In this document: in pieces, positions 1-7,465 of the stretch
Layout: every line of letters begins with the position of its first letter
Position numbering within the stretch: position 1 is the stretch's first letter
Origin: JAJVID01 sp036565725
Lineage (GTDB): Bacteria; Acidobacteriota; Blastocatellia; RBC074
Assembly (NCBI GenBank): GCA_036565725.1
Contig: DATCXQ010000239.1
Coordinates: forward strand, 1-22,782
Direction: 5' to 3'
DNA: 22,782 nucleotides
Notes under the pieces: model-generated
What the model saw: the letters and a program-made list of their open reading frames with translations, nothing else
Databases searched by the model: none
Told to the model about the DNA's origin: nothing
Program-made: the position numbers and the translations under genes

Positions 1-53
1 CGAGTTGTTTACTCGCGCCGTCCTTGGCCGAAGCGGCGCGAGTAAACAACTCG
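1..53. repeat. Perfect 20-bp inverted repeat with 13-nt loop
   Basis: Bases 1-20 are the exact reverse complement of bases 34-53 (arm begins CGAGTTGTTTACTCGCG), separated by 13 bases. There is no T tract after the stem on either strand, so it is not a classical terminator. The 5' edge is the window edge, so the repeat may extend further. It looks like a dispersed REP-type palindrome rather than part of a gene. Confidence 0.75.
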
Positions 54-391
54 CGCCACAATGTTAGCGACGCCTGGGCGCATTATTTTTTCAATGACCA
101 TTAGTCTTTCCATGGCGCGAATTGAGGGCGGACAGACTAAAGTCTGTCCCACATTAGTTCAGCGACCGCTGGCTCAGTTGATGGAATATTACCGATGGAA
201 ATGCGTTGGTGTTCTTTGTGGGATTTGAACCCATTTTACCGTCTTGATGTTTTACGCTGCCATTTTGCATGGGCCGGGAGTCTTTGGCAAGCGTTGGCGC
301 GGTACCACTTCTTCCCAAGACGAAGTAAGATAGGTGAGCCGCGAGCGGTATAACCATATGGCCGCGGCCAATTCAATAGAAAAGGAAAATA
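54..391. other. Intergenic stretch without a supported gene
   Basis: No convincing gene is seen here. The stretch contains a short perfect hairpin at 131-148 (GACAGACT, AA, AGTCTGTC). A 67-codon minus-strand reading frame (154-357) has no recognisable domain or ribosome binding site. The likely promoter of the aminotransferase gene must lie here, but I cannot point to clear -35 and -10 boxes. Confidence 0.5.
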
Positions 392-1600
392 ATGATTACG
401 ATGCAAGCTTCTACATTTGCGCAGATCGAGTTGGCTCCGCCCGATCCGATTATTGGGCTGACTGAAGCCTTCAATAATGACGCAAACCCGAAGAAGGTGA
501 GCCTCGCGGCCGGCGTCTATCAGGACGGCGCGGGCAAGGTACCGATTTTAAAGGTCGTCCGTGAGGCTCAAGAGCAGCTCTTGGAGAAAGAGGAGACCAA
601 GAATTACATGCCGATTGACGGCATTCCGGCTTTCAATCAACAGGTTCAGGCGCTCTTGCTCGGCCTGGACTCCACCGCGCGCGCCGTTACTGTGCAGGCG
701 CTCGGCGGGACGGGCGCGCTGAAGGTGGGGGCGGACTTCCTGAAGCGTTTCTTTTCCTCCTCTCAGGTCTGGATCAGCGATCCGAGCTGGGAGAATCACC
801 GCCAGCTCTTCGAAGCCGCCGGGTTCACCGTCAACAGCTATCCGTACTACGACCCCGAGACCCACGGCCTCGACTTCACGTCCATGCTCAACACGCTCAA
901 AAGTCTTCCCCCCAGCAGCATCGTTTTGCTGCATGCCTGCTGCCACAATCCGACCGGAGTCGATCCTAGCCGGGAGGAATGGACGAGGCTGGTAGACATC
1001 TTCCAGACCGGCGGTCTGATCCCGTTCTTCGACCTCGCCTACCAGGGGTTCGACGAGGGCATCGATGCTGACGCCTTCGCCGTGCGCGCCTTCGTCGAAG
1101 CCGGCATCCCCTGTCTGATCGCTCAATCGTTCTCGAAATCTTTCGCACTGTACCGGGAGCGCGTAGGGGCGCTGACTATTGTGACGGCGAGCGAGGAAGA
1201 GGCGAAGCGCGTCCGCAGCCAGATCAAGCGGATCATCCGCACCAACTACTCCAGCCCGGCCTCGCATGGGGCTCATCTCGTCGCGTCAGTGCTCGCCGAC
1301 CCCGCCATGCGCGCCCGCTGGGAGGGCGAACTCGCCGAGATGCGCGAGCGCATTCTCCAGATGCGCAAGCTGTTTGTCCGCCGGCTGCGCGAAAAAGGCG
1401 TCGAGCGGGACTTCAGCTTCATCGAGCGCCAGCGCGGAATGTTCTCTTACTCGGGGTTGTCGCGAGAGACCGTGGACCGGTTGCGAAGCCAGTACAGCAT
1501 CTACATTGTCGGCAGCGGGCGCATCTGCGTGGCGTCGCTCAATGAGAAGAACATTGACTACCTGTGCGAGGCCATCGCCGATGTTGAGGAGCGGGCATAG
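392..1600 (+). CDS. Aspartate/aromatic amino acid aminotransferase (class I, PLP-dependent)
   Basis: The 402-residue protein aligns over its whole length with the AspC/TyrB family as I remember it. It would transfer an amino group between aspartate or aromatic amino acids and 2-oxoglutarate in the cytoplasm. Visible active-site residues are the PLP-binding lysine K249 in SFSKSFALYRERVG, N186 in CHNPTG, D214 and Y217 in FFDLAYQGF, R257 for the cofactor phosphate, and R377 in GSGRICVAS for the substrate carboxylate. The start at 392 is favoured over the in-frame ATG at 401 because AAGGA lies five bases upstream of it. Aspartate and aromatic specificity cannot be separated by eye. The gene stands alone and converges with the minus-strand genes to its right. 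Confidence 0.95.
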   Translation: MITMQASTFAQIELAPPDPIIGLTEAFNNDANPKKVSLAAGVYQDGAGKVPILKVVREAQEQLLEKEETKNYMPIDGIPAFNQQVQALLLGLDSTARAVTVQALGGTGALKVGADFLKRFFSSSQVWISDPSWENHRQLFEAAGFTVNSYPYYDPETHGLDFTSMLNTLKSLPPSSIVLLHACCHNPTGVDPSREEWTRLVDIFQTGGLIPFFDLAYQGFDEGIDADAFAVRAFVEAGIPCLIAQSFSKSFALYRERVGALTIVTASEEEAKRVRSQIKRIIRTNYSSPASHGAHLVASVLADPAMRARWEGELAEMRERILQMRKLFVRRLREKGVERDFSFIERQRGMFSYSGLSRETVDRLRSQYSIYIVGSGRICVASLNEKNIDYLCEAIADVEERA

Positions 1601-1715
1601 AAGATCGAGACTGGAGGGGTGAGAGTCGTGAATGTGGCATTCTATCTCGTATAAGTGAACTGCATCCATTCGGACTTGGGCCCCTCTTTGCGATGGTTTG
1701 CTCAAGCCCGCCCTC

Positions 1716-2156
1716 TTAACGTGGACAATCCGTATTCATCGGCTCGACATCGAAAGTGCGCTCCGGACTCCATTCGCGCCACTTCCCGCCGACCATGGCC
1801 CGCACTTTCCACCGCCACCCTTTACAATTCTGATCTGCAATGTAACTTCCACGGCCCTGCCTGAGGAACGACGTCGCTTTGATCTCCAACTCATCAATCG
1901 CGGGATATTTGGCCGTCTGGCCGATTACATATAAATGGTAACGTTTGGCTTTTGGGACGCCCTCCCATTCAAATTTCCAGGAGGTGCCCTCCTTCTCTCT
2001 CACTGTCTTGTTAGTGCAGCCGTTATCGAGCACGGCGCCATTTTCGGGGGCGATTAAATTCGGCGCAAAGGAACTGTTTTGTCTAGCGGCTCCGACAGGC
2101 AAGCTGCATAACAAGAGGAAGCAGGTGGCGTAAATTGAGCGAGACATAATCCTCAA
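1716..2156 (-). CDS. Small secreted protein with a fibronectin-III-like domain
   Basis: The 146-residue protein begins with a signal peptide (hydrophobic ATCFLLLCSLPVGAA, probable cleavage after it). A single domain follows with the spacing typical of fibronectin-III-like bacterial modules: APNLIAPENGAVL, WKFEWEGVPKAKRYHLYV, GWRWKVRAMVGGKWREWS, then RTFDV. Three cysteines lie outside the signal peptide. The longest frame starts at a TTG (2154-2156); an ATG at 2145-2147 gives a 143-residue product with the same signal peptide. Neither start has ideal Shine-Dalgarno spacing (AAAGGTG close to TTG, TTGAGG close to ATG). It lies 59 bases after the transglutaminase gene on the same strand and could be the last gene of that operon. 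Function unknown; an extracytoplasmic binding role is a guess. Confidence 0.75.
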   Translation of the reverse strand: MRIMSRSIYATCFLLLCSLPVGAARQNSSFAPNLIAPENGAVLDNGCTNKTVREKEGTSWKFEWEGVPKAKRYHLYVIGQTAKYPAIDELEIKATSFLRQGRGSYIADQNCKGWRWKVRAMVGGKWREWSPERTFDVEPMNTDCPR

Positions 2157-2215
2157 TCACCTTTCTGAGTCGGCCATAAATCTTCGATGGGCGAATGCTA
2201 TCGCAATTGGTCAGA

Positions 2216-4498
2216 TCAGCCAAGCCTTCTCGACCTTCTTCCCACTTCGCGGAGGAGAAGTGAGACTCGCGCGATTTCGTCATCGCTTAGGGCCTGGTCG
2301 CCGAATCTGACTTGTTGGTATATGGCCGTGATCTCGGCGACCGCCGGCATTCGCAACTGTTCCGCGTATTCGGCGGGGGTTTGATGGATGGCGCGTTTGT
2401 GGCCTGCGTGTTCGAGCGTCCGCAGCATTTCCTGATAAAACGCCACCGCCGACGCGGCGGCGTCATGCCTTGCGTTTCTCCGCCACGATCGTCCGTATCG
2501 CCGCCAGGAAAAGGCGGCGGCGAGGGCGAGCGCCACGGCTGACAACGCCAGAGCCGGCGTACGGGCCCCGGCGCCGGACGTCGACGACTCCGGCGGTCTT
2601 CCGCCGGGCGCGGCGGCGCGATCTTTCCGCGATTCGACCTGACGGGCCACTCTCGACATCCAATCGATCCACTGCGAAGACAGGTCCCACTTGTAGGCGG
2701 AGAATAGCGACGATACCCATCGTTGCGCCGCGCCTGCCATCGAGAACTGTTTGTTGGCGTCGAAGCCGACGACGTGTTCCAGCCAGAACATCTCCATCGC
2801 CTCGCGGCGATGTCGCAGCCAGGCCGCCAGCCCGCCGCCGTAGACGCTCCGGCCGGCGTCCGGAGTCGGATCGAACGCCACCCACATGCCGTTCTGACCC
2901 CCGGGGAAATAGACCTCGACCCATGAATGCGCGTCCGATTGGCGGACCGTGTAAACGTCAGCCGCCTCGTTGTATTCGCCCGTCTGGAAGCCGTTGACCA
3001 GGCGCGCTGGCACCCGGCGCGAGCGCAGCATCAGGACCATCGCCGAGGCGAAATATTCGCAATGTCCCTGGCGCGTGTTGAAGAGGAAGTCGGCCACCGG
3101 GTCGCCGTCTTCGACGCGCCGCAGGTCGAGTGTGTATCCGTAGGTCGCGCGCAGATGTTTTTCGATCTTCCGCGCGATCTCGATGTTCGTCGTCGCGCCG
3201 CGCGCGACCTCGGCCGCAAGTTCGTCAATTCGCCAGTCGTGGCTGTCGGGCAGTTGCAGATAGCGCCGCTGGATCTCGGAGGGGTAAGCGCGCGAATTTT
3301 GTGCGGCGAGCCTCTCGTCGGGAACCTCTGTGGTGTCCGACAGCGCGGTGTAATCAAGTTTGTAATAATCGTGCGGCGAGGTCCAAAGCCCGTCGCCCTG
3401 GTCGCGGGTGAGATCCGGCAGCCCCGTGATCAGCCGCGCTTGCGGCGCGGCGAAGACCGTTTCGATGGCGAGCGGTTCGAGGAAGAATCGTTGTTCGGTG
3501 TCGCCGTACCCCCACTCGGCATCGGCCGGATGAAACCCGTCAACGGCCATTTTCAACGTTTGCGACTGCTCGGCTTGTTTGTAACCGCCGAACTCTCCCA
3601 GATGAAACCCGTCAACGCCCCTTTTCACGGGGGTCGGTTTCTGGCCGGTGTAATTCCACGTCTGGCCGTCGTAATTGTCGAGCGTCACGCCTCGCCACCG
3701 CAGCGTATTCGGCCCCGCCCCGCGGAGGAACTTGACGCGGACGCGCATGACCACCTGCGGGTTGAGCTTGACCTGGGCGACCTCGCCCAATCTGACGCTT
3801 TCCGAGAATCCGGAGAGGGCTTCTCCCCGAAGCATCCCGTTCCGCGAAAATCCTCTGGAGACGCGCGGCATCGCCAGAAAGATCGGCGCGGCGAGCAGCA
3901 GAATCGCCGCCAGGGCGCAGGCCGAAAAGACCGGCAAACTCCCCAGCCGCGGCTCCTCGACCGGCCGCCGGTCGCTCCCCTTTCGGTATTCGACCGTTAC
4001 GTGGCGCGACGGGTTGTTGGCTGCGAAAGCCGACGCCGAACGGCGCATCTCGTATGCGATGAACGCCGAGGTCGCCGCGAAGAGGTAGACGATGACGAGT
4101 AAAAGAAAAGTCGTCGAGACCATCATCCCAGCCGTCATCAACACCTGGCAGAACGTTACGACGTAAAGCCAGATCCAGTCGCGCGAGGACTTCCGTCTGA
4201 GCAGTCTGAGCGCCGCCGCGAAAAAAACGAAGTGCAGAATCACCGTGATCGGCGACACTCTGAGCGCATACCATTCGGCTACTAGGAAAACCAGTCCTCC
4301 GGCCATCAGCCAGTTCGCGCTCCTAAGCCCGAGGCTCCAGCTTAGGCGCCCGGAGTCGATCAGCCAGCCGGCGCCCAGCACGACCGCGAACAGCCCCAAT
4401 GAAAAGACGTCCAGTTGGCGCGTCGAGGCCAGCATCACGTAGCCGGTCATGAACATCGCGTAGGACGAAAAGATGAAGTATTGCTCCAGGTTCATCAT
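2216..4498 (-). CDS. TgpA-like membrane transglutaminase (DUF3488 - transglutaminase core - DUF4129)
   Basis: The 760-residue protein has a membrane N-terminus with several hydrophobic segments (about 7-150 and 188-210). A transglutaminase-like core carries the triad C480 in GHCEYFASAMVLMLRSRRVPAR, H524 in DAHSWVEV and D543 in AFDPTP. Another membrane segment lies near 650-665, followed by a cytoplasmic DUF4129-like tail (about 690-755). In Pseudomonas aeruginosa TgpA the same layout puts the catalytic domain in the periplasm; its natural substrate is not firmly known. The start ATG overlaps the stop of the upstream DUF58 gene (ATGA), so translation is probably coupled. Residues near 295-323 contain VDGFH twice, from a small DNA duplication. 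Confidence 0.93.
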   Translation of the reverse strand: MMNLEQYFIFSSYAMFMTGYVMLASTRQLDVFSLGLFAVVLGAGWLIDSGRLSWSLGLRSANWLMAGGLVFLVAEWYALRVSPITVILHFVFFAAALRLLRRKSSRDWIWLYVVTFCQVLMTAGMMVSTTFLLLVIVYLFAATSAFIAYEMRRSASAFAANNPSRHVTVEYRKGSDRRPVEEPRLGSLPVFSACALAAILLLAAPIFLAMPRVSRGFSRNGMLRGEALSGFSESVRLGEVAQVKLNPQVVMRVRVKFLRGAGPNTLRWRGVTLDNYDGQTWNYTGQKPTPVKRGVDGFHLGEFGGYKQAEQSQTLKMAVDGFHPADAEWGYGDTEQRFFLEPLAIETVFAAPQARLITGLPDLTRDQGDGLWTSPHDYYKLDYTALSDTTEVPDERLAAQNSRAYPSEIQRRYLQLPDSHDWRIDELAAEVARGATTNIEIARKIEKHLRATYGYTLDLRRVEDGDPVADFLFNTRQGHCEYFASAMVLMLRSRRVPARLVNGFQTGEYNEAADVYTVRQSDAHSWVEVYFPGGQNGMWVAFDPTPDAGRSVYGGGLAAWLRHRREAMEMFWLEHVVGFDANKQFSMAGAAQRWVSSLFSAYKWDLSSQWIDWMSRVARQVESRKDRAAAPGGRPPESSTSGAGARTPALALSAVALALAAAFSWRRYGRSWRRNARHDAAASAVAFYQEMLRTLEHAGHKRAIHQTPAEYAEQLRMPAVAEITAIYQQVRFGDQALSDDEIARVSLLLREVGRRSRRLG
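3529..3617. repeat. Short direct repeat inside the transglutaminase gene
   Basis: The 17-base string GATGAAACCCGTCAACG occurs at 3529-3545 and again at 3601-3617, exactly 72 bases apart. Similarity continues imperfectly for about a dozen further bases. Both copies encode VDGFH on the minus strand. The spacing is a multiple of three, so the reading frame is kept. It fits an old in-frame duplication of about 24 residues between membrane region and catalytic core. Confidence 0.7.
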
Positions 4499-5829
4499 AT
4501 CTCTTCCAGAGCTATGAATTCGGCCGCGCGCCCGTTCAAATGCATGGCGCGCGAAGCCGAGGCGATCACGATCAGGAACGGGTCGTCGGAGCTCACAGGC
4601 GAAGGGTCGCGCCCGACGTCCGATTCAGTCGCCGGCGCGATTCGCGCGAGCTGATAAAACATCTTGTAAGAATGCGCATTGCCGACGCCGAATCCGGAAT
4701 CACTCCCGCCGGTTGTCGAATCGGGCGCCGTGAGAGTGATCAGGCGCGTTTCAATGCCGGCGCGGATGAAATGCGAAATCAGGCTGGCGGCCAGCGTCAC
4801 TCCACGCTCGAACTTTTCGGCGAATTCCGGCGCCGAAGCCGATTCTTTCTCGACCCGGGTGTCGAAAACTATTGTGACGCGCCAGTCGTCGTCTCGCATG
4901 AATTCGCGCACCATCACCTGCGAGGTCTTGGCGGTCGCTTTCCAGTCGATTTGGCGTCTGTGGTCGCTCGAAATATACCGCCGGATCGCGTAAAGGTCGC
5001 TCCCGCTCCCCTTCGCGCGGCTTTCGACCCGTCCCAGCAGCGGCGGCGTCGAGTGGCCGAATTCGTCCAGCGGCAGCGGCGCGGGGTAAACGACTATCTC
5101 TCCGCTCGCCTCCAGACGGCGCCTTTGTTCGATGAATCCGAACGGGAACCGGCTGTGAACGATGAAACCACTGATCGGGTAGACTCCGCGTTTTGGGAAG
5201 CCGCGCTCGATTCGGGCGCTCGCCGAAGCGCGGGCCGGAACTATCGGCAAGTAGACAATCTCGGTTGGGGTCGTCGCGCCCTCTTTGGCTTTCGGCGACG
5301 CCTGATCGCCGGCGGCGCCCTCGCTCATCGCCACGGTCAGCGAGAAGGCTGGCAGCAGCTTGCTGCGGTTCGTCACCGTCAAATCGAACGCCGCCGATTC
5401 GCCCGCGAAAATGTGGTTCGGAAACCGCACCGAGACCCCGACCCGGCTCAGGTTAAGCCGCGACGGGGCCCATGAAACGAACATCGTCGCCAGCAGCGCC
5501 GACAGCACCAGATAGAGCAAATTGTTCCCGCTGCTTAAGGATAGGATTGTGACCAGCAGGATAAGCGCGAAAAATAGCAGCCCGGCGTTGGGGACATGAA
5601 CCGAAAATCCGGAGTTTAAATTTATGCTCTGCGCCAGGCGCGGCGCGACATATATAACTATTAGCAGCGCCAATCCGAGCGCCACCTTCGACCCCAGCGC
5701 CGCAAATTCAGATTCGCCTATCTGCCCGGCGATTACGGAGATCATCGCCACCCCGATCGCCGCCGCGGTCAACAGCGCCGAGAAGAAAACGAACCGAAAA
5801 GATTTTTTTCCGGGCAAAAAGGGGGCCAT
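4495..5829 (-). CDS. DUF58 domain membrane protein
   Basis: The 444-residue protein has four hydrophobic segments (about 13-33, 48-64, 82-98, 104-120), a beta-rich middle, and the DUF58 signature near 273-312 (GSGSDLYAIRRYISSDHRRQIDW, then TSQVMVREF). A VWA-like strand follows (IVFDTRV). DUF58 proteins are regularly encoded between a MoxR ATPase and a transglutaminase, as here, and are thought to act with the ATPase; the biochemical role is not settled. The start ATG (5827-5829) lacks a recognisable Shine-Dalgarno sequence, because the 76-base gap to the MoxR gene is filled by a repeat. The stop overlaps the start of the transglutaminase gene. Confidence 0.93.
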   Translation of the reverse strand: MAPFLPGKKSFRFVFFSALLTAAAIGVAMISVIAGQIGESEFAALGSKVALGLALLIVIYVAPRLAQSINLNSGFSVHVPNAGLLFFALILLVTILSLSSGNNLLYLVLSALLATMFVSWAPSRLNLSRVGVSVRFPNHIFAGESAAFDLTVTNRSKLLPAFSLTVAMSEGAAGDQASPKAKEGATTPTEIVYLPIVPARASASARIERGFPKRGVYPISGFIVHSRFPFGFIEQRRRLEASGEIVVYPAPLPLDEFGHSTPPLLGRVESRAKGSGSDLYAIRRYISSDHRRQIDWKATAKTSQVMVREFMRDDDWRVTIVFDTRVEKESASAPEFAEKFERGVTLAASLISHFIRAGIETRLITLTAPDSTTGGSDSGFGVGNAHSYKMFYQLARIAPATESDVGRDPSPVSSDDPFLIVIASASRAMHLNGRAAEFIALEEI

Positions 5830-5849
5830 AATAGTCGGTGGTTGGTGGT

Positions 5850-5908
5850 TAGTGGTTGGCGCCTGGTAGTCACAGCAATATTGCGTTTCACTCAGGCGCC
5901 AACCACTA
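5850..5908. repeat. Inverted repeat between the MoxR and DUF58 genes
   Basis: Bases 5850-5865 (TAGTGGTTGGCGCCTG) are the exact reverse complement of 5893-5908, with a 27-base loop. The right arm includes the stop codon of the MoxR gene. Adjacent bases 5837-5858 are GGTTGGTGGTTAGTGG-type simple repeats, and they occupy the place where the DUF58 ribosome binding site would be expected. A related but imperfect hairpin occurs at 18116-18162. Confidence 0.75.
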
Positions 5909-6853
5909 AATCGGCACTCTCACGTTCCTGACGATCTCCGCGAGCACTGAATCGGCGTCGGCGCCGTTGCCGTTGCGGCTCAAGTACCGCGAATTGACGG
6001 CGACGCGGTGGCCGAAGACGGGAATGACCAGACGCTTGATGTCATCGGCGATGCAATAGGAACGGTCTTCGATGAAGGCCAGCGCCTGGGCCGCGCGTCG
6101 AAGCGCGAGCGATCCGCGAGGGCTGACGCCGAAATCCAACATTTCGGAATTGCGCGTCGCCACCACTACCTCCATCAGGTAATCGAGCAGGACGTCATCC
6201 ACGCGCACGTTTTTAATCTCCTCCTGCAGGTAGAGCACGTCGTCGCCATTCATCACCGGCGTGATCTGTTCCAGCGGATGATGGTGCGTCTGCTGGCGCA
6301 GAATCTCCTTCTCTTCATCCGGCGACGGATAGCCCATTCGGACGCGCATTAGAAAACGGTCGAGCTGCGACTCCGGCAGCGGGTAAGTCCCGTGATGTTC
6401 CGCCGGATTTTGCGTGGCCAGCACCAGGAAAGGGCGCGGCAATTCGTAGGTCTGGTTTTCTACCGTGACGTGCCCTTCTGCCATCGCCTCTAGTAAGCTG
6501 CTTTGCGTCTTCGGGGTGGTGCGGTTGATCTCGTCGGCCAGGATCACGTTGGTGAAGACGGGGCCGGATTTGAATTCGAATTCGCCCCGGTGCTGATTAA
6601 AGACCGAAACGCCCACGATGTCGGAAGGCAGCAAGTCGCTCGTGAACTGAATGCGTTGAAAACTGCAATCCAGACAGCGCGCGATAGTGTGCGCCAGCGT
6701 CGTCTTGCCCACGCCGGGAACGTCCTCGACGAGCAGATGCCCGCCTGACAGCAAGGTTACAATCGCCAGACGCACCGCCTCCGATTTGCCACGGATGACG
6801 CTCTCGACGGTCTGTTGAAGCTCGCGCAGGCTATGAGTAGTGGTGGTGATCAA
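5906..6853 (-). CDS. MoxR-family AAA+ ATPase
   Basis: The 315-residue protein is full length for the family. It shows Walker A (VPGVGKTTLA, K50), Walker B (ILADEIN, D107-E108), sensor 1 (ATQNP, N149) and the arginine finger region (ESQLDRF, R166). MoxR ATPases act as chaperone-like partners of VWA or DUF58 proteins, and this gene leads the DUF58-transglutaminase cluster. Translation most likely starts at a TTG (6851-6853): GAGG lies five bases upstream, and the next in-frame ATG falls after the Walker B motif. The conserved C-terminal winged region ends normally (IVRNVRVPI), so the repeat at the stop codon has not truncated the protein. Confidence 0.95.
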   Translation of the reverse strand: MITTTTHSLRELQQTVESVIRGKSEAVRLAIVTLLSGGHLLVEDVPGVGKTTLAHTIARCLDCSFQRIQFTSDLLPSDIVGVSVFNQHRGEFEFKSGPVFTNVILADEINRTTPKTQSSLLEAMAEGHVTVENQTYELPRPFLVLATQNPAEHHGTYPLPESQLDRFLMRVRMGYPSPDEEKEILRQQTHHHPLEQITPVMNGDDVLYLQEEIKNVRVDDVLLDYLMEVVVATRNSEMLDFGVSPRGSLALRRAAQALAFIEDRSYCIADDIKRLVIPVFGHRVAVNSRYLSRNGNGADADSVLAEIVRNVRVPI

Positions 6854-7082
6854 ACTTCCCTCACTTCAGGGGTAGATAAAGCCATCGGGGAAGGGGATGG
6901 CGTCGCCCACCCTTAAGGTCTCATCTACCGCCACCTTCGACCTACAAGATGTTTTTGCCGCTCGCGCGGCGCCGCAGAAAGTGGCGTCGAATTTAGCACA
7001 GTGTTGACGGCGAGGACAAAAGGGCGCTTACGCCGATTTCAGAAAGTGTCCGGATCTCCGCCTTATGGCGTTTGAAGAATTA
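6854..7082. other. Intergenic region upstream of the MoxR operon
   Basis: Presumably this holds the promoter of the MoxR-DUF58-transglutaminase operon, since the nearest gene upstream (the kinase) ends at 7466 on the same strand. I see no clear promoter boxes or RNA gene. The rest of the 612-base gap (7083-7465) consists mainly of the two repeats listed separately. Confidence 0.5.
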
Positions 7083-7317
7083 TTGGCGCTAACGGATTTT
7101 GTGGCGCCATCCCCGGAGGGGCGAAATGTTTTTAGCCACGAATGAATGCGAATGGACACGAATATTATTTCCGGTCTCGTAAGATATTTGGCTGCCATTT
7201 TCTTGCTTCTATTCGCGTTCATTCGTGGCTAATATTCTTTTTCTTGAATCTGTATAAACATTTAGCCGCTCCGGGGCCGGGGTAAGGGCCGCAACCATAA
7301 AATCCGTTAGCGCCAGG
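7083..7317. mobile_element. MITE-like nested inverted repeat element
   Basis: The 17-base outer arms 7084-7100 (TGGCGCTAACGGATTTT) and 7299-7315 are perfect reverse complements, and imperfect pairing continues inward. A second pair lies inside: 7132-7153 and 7211-7232 match at 21 of 22 bases (TTAGCCACGAATGAA...). The heptamer AGAATTA stands on both sides (7076-7082 and 7318-7324), a possible target-site duplication. The element is about 235 bases with no credible coding capacity, which fits a miniature inverted-repeat element. No transposase is in the window. Confidence 0.6.
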
Positions 7318-7338
7318 AGAATTAGACACGACGACAGC

Positions 7339-7405
7339 GTAGGGGCGGGTATTCCCCGCCCGCGCCTGTTATCGAGGCGATCGGGCGGGGAATACCCGCC
7401 CCTAC
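7339..7405. repeat. Perfect 24-bp inverted repeat (strong hairpin)
   Basis: Bases 7339-7362 (beginning GTAGGGGCGGGTATTCC) are the exact reverse complement of 7382-7405, with a 19-base loop that itself contains CGCCT/AGGCG. It lies about 60 bases past the stop of the kinase gene and could act as a transcription end or mRNA-stabilising hairpin, although it has no T tract directly after the stem. The sequence resembles widely dispersed GGGGCGGGT palindromes of bacterial genomes. Confidence 0.8.
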
Positions 7406-7465
7406 ATTTGTGTCGCAATTATTTTTCAAACAACATCAGGCGGTCTCACCGAAAGGCGCTCATGC

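Noticed and set aside
200..285. Possible minus-strand tRNA: GGGTTCAAATCCC followed by AAAGAACACCA looks like a T arm, acceptor end and CCA
   Set aside because: No matching 5' acceptor strand, D arm or anticodon arm could be found at the expected distance; the resemblance is limited to the 3' part.
154..357. 67-codon minus-strand reading frame
   Set aside because: No ribosome site, domain or signal peptide, and it lies among short palindromes.
2927..4102. 391-codon plus-strand reading frame
   Set aside because: It is antisense to the transglutaminase gene, whose catalytic motifs are clear; composition is typical of a GC-rich shadow frame.
4540..5475. 311-codon plus-strand reading frame
   Set aside because: Antisense to the DUF58 gene, arginine-rich and without any recognisable domain.
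7028..7418. Two overlapping short minus-strand frames (64 and 69 codons)
   Set aside because: They are built from the inverted repeats of the MITE-like element and the hairpin, with no coding signs.
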